From: Flavobacteriia bacterium | GTDB lineage: Bacteria > Bacteroidota > Bacteroidia > Flavobacteriales > Flavobacteriaceae | Assembly (NCBI GenBank): GCA_030626085.1 | Contig: DAOUPQ010000041.1 | Coordinates: 1 to 12,226, forward strand | Length of the DNA: 12,226 nucleotides | Direction: 5' to 3' | In this document: one piece after another, positions 7,650-12,226 of the stretch | Position numbering within the stretch: the first letter of the stretch is position 1 | Layout of the letters: every line of letters begins with the position of its first letter | Notes under the pieces: model-generated | Databases searched by the model: none | What the model was told of the DNA's origin: nothing | What the model saw: the letters and a program-made list of their open reading frames with translations, nothing else | Made by a program: the position numbers and the translations under genes

Positions 7650-8969
7650 ATGCTGTTAGTATATGCTCATAAAATAACACCGAGATTAACCTACACTTTT
7701 AAACATATTTTTACACGTATTTTAGGTGTAAAAGTCGATTTTACTACAAAGATTGAGATATTCATTGCTCATGATGGCATGAAATTATCCTATACAAAAC
7801 AAGCTTTAGGTAATGAACTTTTTGTAAGTAGTACCGATCTATTATTTGAGCAGGGAATAGATTATCTAGATTTTCATATTACTTTATGGGATGATGTGCC
7901 TTGTTTCTTTCAAGTTAATTCAAAGTCTCCTGTACCTTTTGATCTTTTTGCTGCCAGTTTTTATTTGTTGAGTAGATATGAAGAATATTTGCCTCATGTT
8001 AAAGATGAGTTTGATAGGTATCCAGCGGAAGAAAGTCTTGCATATCAAAATAAATTTTTAGATAAACCTATAGTAGATATATGGGCATATAAATTAAAAG
8101 AAATATTGTTGGAAAAATTTCCTGATTGTGAATTTGAAAAAAGGGAATTTAAATTTATTTCAACTATTGATGTTGATATTGCTTACAATTTTAAATACAA
8201 AGGTATTATCAGATTAATTGGTGGAACGATTAATGATCTTTTTCGTTTTCAAATTCAAAATATTATTGACAGATATTTTGTGATCTTTAATTTTAAAAGA
8301 GATCCTTTTGATATTTATAAAAGAATAATCCGTTTAAAAGAAAAAAACAATGTCAAAACTATTTTCTTTTTTTTACTAAGTGAATATACCACATACGATA
8401 AGAATGTTTCAGTTAATAATATAAAGTATAAATTACTGATTAAAGATATTGCTGATTATGCAAAAGTGGGTTTACATCCTTCGTATTTTACGATGAAAAA
8501 TGAATTGAAATTGAAGAAGGAGAAAAAAAGATTGGAAGATATTGTTAATTTTCCTATCACTAAAACCCGTCAGCATTATTTACGAATGGAATTGCCCGAA
8601 ACTTATCAATATTTGGTTGATTTAGAATTTAAAGAGGATTACACTATGGGCTATGCACAACATTATGGATTTAGAGCAGGAACCTGTACGCCTTTTTATT
8701 TTTATGATCTGGATTTTGAAATTCAAACTCCTTTAAAAATCATGCCTTTTGCTGTTATGGACGGAACACTTAAAGATTATTTAAATTTATCCACAAAAAG
8801 ATCATTTGATGTTATTTACAAATTAGCTGATGAGGTTAAAAAAGTAAATGGAACCTTTATTACAGTATTTCATAATGAATCTGTTAGTGGTTATGGAAGA
8901 TGGAAAGGGTGGAGTGAAAAATTTGAAGAAATGATCAAGAGAATAAGTGAGATGGAGTGTGAAAAGTGA
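7650..8969 (+). CDS. Polysaccharide deacetylase-like protein with family-specific N-terminal region
   Basis: A 439-residue protein starting MLLVYAHKITPR, resembling a Bacteroidetes family annotated as polysaccharide deacetylase. Roughly the first 165 residues are a family-specific domain containing FDLFAASFYLLSRYEEYLP; the rest resembles the NodB fold. Counting from the ATG at 7650, candidate catalytic motifs are STIDVD (171-176; Asp174, Asp176), GLHPS (274-278; His276), GFRAGTCTPF (340-349) and FHNES (407-411; His408). The usual TFDDGP and HxxxH motifs are altered, so metal binding and activity are uncertain. The likely role is trimming acyl groups from a cell-surface glycan. There is no signal peptide or membrane helix, so it may act in the cytoplasm. 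An in-frame TTG at 7632 exists, but the ATG fits family starts better. The last four codons and the stop run into a repeat (8963-8995). Confidence 0.8.
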   Translation: MLLVYAHKITPRLTYTFKHIFTRILGVKVDFTTKIEIFIAHDGMKLSYTKQALGNELFVSSTDLLFEQGIDYLDFHITLWDDVPCFFQVNSKSPVPFDLFAASFYLLSRYEEYLPHVKDEFDRYPAEESLAYQNKFLDKPIVDIWAYKLKEILLEKFPDCEFEKREFKFISTIDVDIAYNFKYKGIIRLIGGTINDLFRFQIQNIIDRYFVIFNFKRDPFDIYKRIIRLKEKNNVKTIFFFLLSEYTTYDKNVSVNNIKYKLLIKDIADYAKVGLHPSYFTMKNELKLKKEKKRLEDIVNFPITKTRQHYLRMELPETYQYLVDLEFKEDYTMGYAQHYGFRAGTCTPFYFYDLDFEIQTPLKIMPFAVMDGTLKDYLNLSTKRSFDVIYKLADEVKKVNGTFITVFHNESVSGYGRWKGWSEKFEEMIKRISEMECEK

Positions 8970-8995
8970 GAAGTTGGAAGTCTAAAGTGAGAAGT
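8945..8995 (+). repeat. Short direct repeats overlapping the 3' end of the deacetylase-like gene
   Basis: AAAGTGAGAAGT occurs exactly at 8963-8974 and 8984-8995, 21 bases apart. A partial copy, AAGTGAGA, lies at 8945-8952 inside the gene. The middle copy contains the stop codon TGA (8967-8969), so the C-terminal residues and stop derive from repeat sequence. AGTGAGAAGT-type runs are common between genes in Flavobacteria; that is recollection, not a search. Confidence 0.6.
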
Positions 8996-9037
8996 AAAAA
9001 TTATCAAAAAGTCGAATATCGTAAAGTCCATTGATCT

Positions 9038-9045
9038 TATCTTTG
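9038..9045 (+). promoter_or_regulatory. Candidate -7 promoter element upstream of the FemAB/GNAT-like gene
   Basis: TATCTTTG matches TAnnTTTG, and TATCTTTGCA is a common form in Bacteroidetes promoters. It lies 117 bases before the ATG at 9163, so the leader would include the REP-like palindrome at 9072-9112. No TTTG is seen at the -33 position. It may drive the FemAB/GNAT-like gene or be coincidental. Confidence 0.35.
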
Positions 9046-9071
9046 CAAATCACGAGGTGCAAAATATGAAG

Positions 9072-9112
9072 CTCCTCACCTTTTAAGGGGAGGTATCCGC
9101 AGTACGGAGGGG
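9072..9112. repeat. REP-like palindromic intergenic element
   Basis: CCTCACC (9074-9080) pairs with GGGGAGG (9087-9093) with one A-G mismatch around a TTTTAA loop. It is followed by a second small stem, TCCG (9096-9099) with CGGA (9105-9108), and then GGGG. The block is GC-rich within AT-rich surroundings. CTCCTCxCCTTTTAAGGGG followed by GGAGGGGTTT is a pattern I recognise from intergenic interspersed repeats of Flavobacteria. Only one copy is present in this window, so the repeat status rests on that recollection. It could also act as a transcript-stabilising or terminating structure for the upstream gene. Confidence 0.55.
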
Positions 9113-9162
9113 TTTAAAAATCAGTTAGAAAATTAATAAAAACCGGTCAACACTAATCAGGG

Positions 9163-10050
9163 ATGTTCATAAAATATCTTCCAAGAACAAAATTAAATAT
9201 TGAAAAGTACAATGCTTGCATTGACAATTCAATAAATTCCAGAATTTATGCATACAGTTGGTATTTAGACATTGTAACTGACGATTGGGATGCATTGGTT
9301 TTGGGTGATTATACTGCAGTTATGCCGTTACCCAAAAGAAAAAAACACGGTTTAAATTATATTTATTTACCATCTTGGGTTCAGCAATTAGGTGTTTTTT
9401 CTAGATCAGATATTGATGAGAATCTGATTTTAAGTTTTATTTCAAAGATTCCAAAAAAGTTTGTTCTGGTTGATTATTTTTTTAATTCACTTAATGAATT
9501 CAATCATAAAAAACTGGGAAAGAGAGATAATTTTATTTTAAGATTGAATACAAATTATGAATTGCTCCGTAAAAATTATTCAAAAAGTAGAAAATGGAGT
9601 ATCAATCAAGCTAAAAAAGCTAATTTAAGAATTGAAGAAACTGAAGATTTGCAAAATTTGATTCATTTATTTAAGATCAATAAAGGAAAGGAATTGAGAA
9701 ATTCTAAATTTGATTTTAAAATATTAGATAAGCTGATCATTAATCTTAGAGGCCAAAAGAATTCTAAGATTTTGGAAATAAAAAATGAAAAAAGTAATCT
9801 GATCGGAGGTGCTGTATTTTTATATGATAACAATAGAATTACCTACTTATTTTCGGCAATAGATGCGGAAGGTAGAAATAAACAGGTAATGTCTTATCTT
9901 ATCGATCATGTAATTAAACAAAACTCAAATTCAAATTTAATTTTCGATTTTGAAGGATCAATGATTCCTGAGATCGCTTCATTTTTTAAAAGTTTTGGCG
10001 CAGAATTAGAAACTTATTATTGGTTGAAGAAAGCAACTTTTATTAGATAA
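9163..10050 (+). CDS. FemAB/GNAT-like acyltransferase family protein
   Basis: A 295-residue soluble protein without signal peptide or membrane helix. Its pattern resembles the FemAB-type branch of the GNAT superfamily: an N-terminal lobe with YAYSWYLDIV (29-38), MPLPKRKKHG (54-63) and the aromatic YLPSWVQQLGVFS (68-80); a basic segment KSRKWSINQAKKA (141-153); and a second lobe with GGAVFLY (215-221) and FDFEGSMIPEIASFFKSFGA (261-280), similar to the C-terminal substrate-binding strand of FemAB proteins. Such enzymes transfer amino-acyl or acyl groups to amines on cell-wall precursors or sugars; the donor and acceptor here are not visible. Its neighbour, a deacetylase-like gene, could expose the amine it modifies, which is inference from proximity. 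It starts at an ATG with no strong ribosome binding site. Subfamily assignment is less certain than the fold. Confidence 0.65.
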   Translation: MFIKYLPRTKLNIEKYNACIDNSINSRIYAYSWYLDIVTDDWDALVLGDYTAVMPLPKRKKHGLNYIYLPSWVQQLGVFSRSDIDENLILSFISKIPKKFVLVDYFFNSLNEFNHKKLGKRDNFILRLNTNYELLRKNYSKSRKWSINQAKKANLRIEETEDLQNLIHLFKINKGKELRNSKFDFKILDKLIINLRGQKNSKILEIKNEKSNLIGGAVFLYDNNRITYLFSAIDAEGRNKQVMSYLIDHVIKQNSNSNLIFDFEGSMIPEIASFFKSFGAELETYYWLKKATFIR

Positions 10051-10083
10051 TCATAAAGCAATTAATAAAATAATTCAAAATAG

Positions 10084-10194
10084 ATGCTGAAAAACCTGAA
10101 ATACTTATTAGTAGTTATGGAGTTATCAAAATATAATTTTAGTCAATATCAAGAAGGAGAAAATTTAGTTTTTATTAATAAAGATTTGATATGA
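10084..10194 (+). CDS. Possible 36-residue small protein or gene remnant
   Basis: An ATG at 10084 opens a 36-codon frame, starting MLKNLKYLLVVMELS, that stops at 10192-10194, two bases before the end of the convergent flippase gene. Residues 4-12 are mildly hydrophobic, and the rest is polar with NLVFINKDLI at the end. I do not recognise it. A 36-codon frame is expected by chance in a 146-base gap, and no clear ribosome binding site precedes it. It could also be the remains of a longer gene truncated at the convergent junction. Confidence 0.15.
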   Translation: MLKNLKYLLVVMELSKYNFSQYQEGENLVFINKDLI

Positions 10195-10196
10195 TA

Positions 10197-11447
10197 TTAT
10201 TTATTTTTGTGATAATTATAAAAAATTACAGATAAAACAGAAGTTACCCACATAATAATTGCTGAAGTTATGGCAGCTCCTAAAATTCCATATTTAGGGA
10301 TTAAGATATAATTTGATATCAGGTTGATAACTATTGCAATAATTGAGATCCAGTAATTAATATAAGCTTTTCCGATTGCCGATAATAAATTCCCGTATAG
10401 ACCTCTTAAAATTAATATTGCAGTAATTCCTATAATTAAAACTCTAAAAGTTAAAGTGTATTGTTTGAACTCTTCTCCAAAAAGCCCTAAAATAAATTCA
10501 GAAAATAAAAAGGTAAACAAAACAATGAAAATACTTAAAGATAGGAATAAGAATAAATAATTTTTGATATAATTTTTTATAAAAGTTTTATCTCTATGAT
10601 TTTTAGTAAGCGTAACAAAATCAGTTGTTAAGAACACTCTTGGTAAAAACAGAATACTAAATGGGATAAGAGAAACATATTTGTAAATTGTAATCATTTC
10701 TGGATTTTTTAAAATATTACCTATCAATACAATATCCAAAACAATGAGTAGTTGTGTTGCCACATTGGAGAGTGATGTATAAAAACTGTATTTCCAGAAA
10801 TCAAGATTAGGATCTTGAAAAGTAGTTGAATTTGAAACTCTGAATTTAATTTTAGGAAGGTAGATCAAAAAAGTTAAAAGGGGTGCTATTATTAAAGCTG
10901 CAACATACCCATTTTCTTTAAAATAGTAACTTCCTAAAAATACCATTACTACAAGAAGAACATTGAAACTTATCTCGGTTTTGGCAAAGAGTTTATTTTT
11001 ATGCAATATTCTAAATTGAACTTTGATACTCTCCAATAAAAATAAAGTAATAATTGAAAATGATATGGCAATTAAATAAGGTCTTGTTTCTGATAAATTA
11101 TTGGTTAATAGTGAACTAAATAAAATAACAATTACAATTAATACAACTGAAAAAGCACTTCCTTTTTTTAGTACATAGGTAAACAAATTGTTTTTTTCTT
11201 TGTCAGTTTCAAGCAAAGCACCATAACGTAATAAACCCTGAGAGGCGCCAAAGCCACTAATTGGAATGATCAATGAAATAATATTGATCGAATAGATAAC
11301 CAAACCTAATTCATAATTTGGAATCAATTGTAATGCTATCCACGAAGCAAAAAATGATAAAATTCTGGCTAAAATTGTAGCATATAGAACATGAAACCCA
11401 TCTCGGTTTAAAAATCCAGATATAAATTTTTTAAAATTATATATCAT
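10197..11447 (-). CDS. MOP/polysaccharide biosynthesis-type flippase (Wzx-like)
   Basis: A 416-residue integral membrane protein with about twelve hydrophobic segments, roughly at residues 18-40, 47-68, 97-115, 122-140, 158-175, 180-198, 222-245, 252-275, 297-318, 332-350, 363-382 and 387-410. This fits the length and topology of polysaccharide-biosynthesis flippases, which move undecaprenyl-linked oligosaccharides across the inner membrane. The family-like segments GFGASQGLLRYGA (65-77) and ISNYILIPKYGILGAAITS (377-395) match the usual start and C-terminal signature. The start codon overlaps the upstream glycosyltransferase stop as ATGA (11447-11444), which implies translational coupling and a shared pathway. 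The substrate cannot be read from the sequence. It ends two bases from a tiny opposing frame and 146 bases from the FemAB/GNAT-like gene on the other strand. Confidence 0.88.
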   Translation of the reverse strand: MIYNFKKFISGFLNRDGFHVLYATILARILSFFASWIALQLIPNYELGLVIYSINIISLIIPISGFGASQGLLRYGALLETDKEKNNLFTYVLKKGSAFSVVLIVIVILFSSLLTNNLSETRPYLIAISFSIITLFLLESIKVQFRILHKNKLFAKTEISFNVLLVVMVFLGSYYFKENGYVAALIIAPLLTFLIYLPKIKFRVSNSTTFQDPNLDFWKYSFYTSLSNVATQLLIVLDIVLIGNILKNPEMITIYKYVSLIPFSILFLPRVFLTTDFVTLTKNHRDKTFIKNYIKNYLFLFLSLSIFIVLFTFLFSEFILGLFGEEFKQYTLTFRVLIIGITAILILRGLYGNLLSAIGKAYINYWISIIAIVINLISNYILIPKYGILGAAITSAIIMWVTSVLSVIFYNYHKNK

Positions 11448-12226
11448 AGTTTTCTTTTTAAGATACTTTTATAAAGTTTAGAAAAATCATCATTTATCTT
11501 TTTTTTACTAAAGTGATCAACAGCATATAGATGCATTTCATTTTTTTGGTGACTATTAATATCGTACAAGTTTAAAATCTCATTTAGCAATTGGTTTTCA
11601 TTTTTAATATCGATTAATTTACCGAAATTATTTGGAAAAAATTCACTGACCCCACCTACATCAGTTGAAATAACCTTTACACCGCATGCAAAGGCTTCTA
11701 AGATCACACAGGGTAAATTTTCATAGTTACTAAATAAGATCAAAACATCTGATTTTTGCAGATATTTTGCAACATCATGATGTTTAATTTGATCGATCAA
11801 TTTGATGTTTTTTTGATTAATTTTTAATGATTCGATCAAATTATGATATTGAAAAGGATTATCACCAATTAGATAAAATAAAAAGTTGGGTATATGATTT
11901 TGTAATTTGCTAATTGTATTTAATATTCCCGTAATATTTTTGTGATTATCAATTAAACTGGATAAATGAATAAGTGTAAATGCTTTTTCATTCTTTTTAT
12001 TTGGTGTAAATATTTTAGTGTCAACTACGTTTGGAATGATTTTGTAATTTCCTTCCAGACCCAACATTTGCATATTTTGTTTCAAATTTTCACTAACCGG
12101 ACAAACATAATCGGCTTGTTTGACAATTATTTTTGACAAAAACAGTTCAGCTATACCGATATTTTTGTTTTGAGGTTTTAAATATCCTGTAAAATGTTCA
12201 CTAATTAGATAGTGTTTCCCATTAAA
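11444..12226 (-). CDS. GT4-family glycosyltransferase, partial (5' end beyond right edge)
   Basis: The minus-strand frame is open from 12226 to the TGA at 11446-11444, giving 260 visible residues with no start in the window. A TTG at 12139 could be mistaken for a start, but the 29 codons before it are coding: they include HYLISEHFTGY, a sequence typical of the middle of GT4 enzymes. Counting from the edge, the linker IIPNVVDTKIF is near 63-73 and the donor-binding Rossmann half follows. It has a VSEN segment before the linker, LIGDNP near 119-124, and the EX7E motif ENLPCVILE (Glu169 to Glu177), then AFACGVKVISTDVGG. It transfers a sugar from a nucleotide-sugar, or possibly lipid-linked, donor with retention of configuration. 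The missing part is most of the N-terminal acceptor domain. It is coupled to the flippase by a 4-base overlap. Confidence 0.92.
   Translation of the reverse strand, partial: FNGKHYLISEHFTGYLKPQNKNIGIAELFLSKIIVKQADYVCPVSENLKQNMQMLGLEGNYKIIPNVVDTKIFTPNKKNEKAFTLIHLSSLIDNHKNITGILNTISKLQNHIPNFLFYLIGDNPFQYHNLIESLKINQKNIKLIDQIKHHDVAKYLQKSDVLILFSNYENLPCVILEAFACGVKVISTDVGGVSEFFPNNFGKLIDIKNENQLLNEILNLYDINSHQKNEMHLYAVDHFSKKKINDDFSKLYKSILKRKL

Noticed and set aside
1..12226. CRISPR arrays, tRNA or rRNA genes, insertion sequences, prophage or defence systems
   Set aside because: I saw no regularly spaced repeats, no cloverleaf or rRNA-like sequence, and no transposase, integrase or defence-type protein.

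Overview
The window looks like chromosomal DNA from a member of the Bacteroidetes, probably Flavobacteriia. The DNA is strongly AT-rich. Most starts lack a clear Shine-Dalgarno sequence. Candidate promoters carry the TAnnTTTG -7 element typical of this phylum. The protein families also fit: fused IcmF mutase, the deacetylase-like protein that begins MLLVYAHKITPR, and the FemAB/GNAT-like protein containing WVQQLGVFS. The organism is inferred from these features only.

Layout. Bases 1-6730 are read on the minus strand. In transcription order they hold trkA (6730-5381), trkH (5341-3830), icmF (3701-261) and the first 20 codons of a gene that runs off the left edge (61-1), possibly an MscS-type mechanosensitive channel. 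A 199-base gap (62-260) holds a hairpin, two copies of a 16-base direct repeat and a candidate promoter. Bases 6731-6897 are a divergent intergenic region. Bases 6898-10050 are read on the plus strand: radC, a polysaccharide deacetylase-like gene and a FemAB/GNAT-like acyltransferase. The last two are separated by 193 bases holding short direct repeats and a REP-like palindrome. Bases 10197-12226 return to the minus strand with a GT4 glycosyltransferase, cut off at the right edge, that overlaps a MOP-family flippase by 4 bases. The two right-hand blocks converge near 10195.

How the genes may work together. TrkA and TrkH form a K+ uptake system: TrkH is the membrane channel subunit and TrkA the cytoplasmic nucleotide-gated regulator. 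If the left-edge gene is MscS, K+ uptake and osmotic release genes lie on either side of icmF, though nothing shows co-regulation. IcmF carries its B12-binding domain, G-protein chaperone and mutase in one chain. Its active-site Phe/Gln pair predicts isobutyryl-CoA/n-butyryl-CoA interconversion rather than methylmalonyl-CoA mutase activity. The right-hand genes (deacetylase-like, FemAB/GNAT-like, flippase, glycosyltransferase) suggest the edge of a surface-polysaccharide or glycoconjugate locus.

I see no clear undescribed system. The points most worth a second look are the repeat block after icmF, the deacetylase's unusual metal-site motifs beside the acyltransferase, the repeat-embedded stop codon at 8967-8969 and the correction of the right-edge gene.
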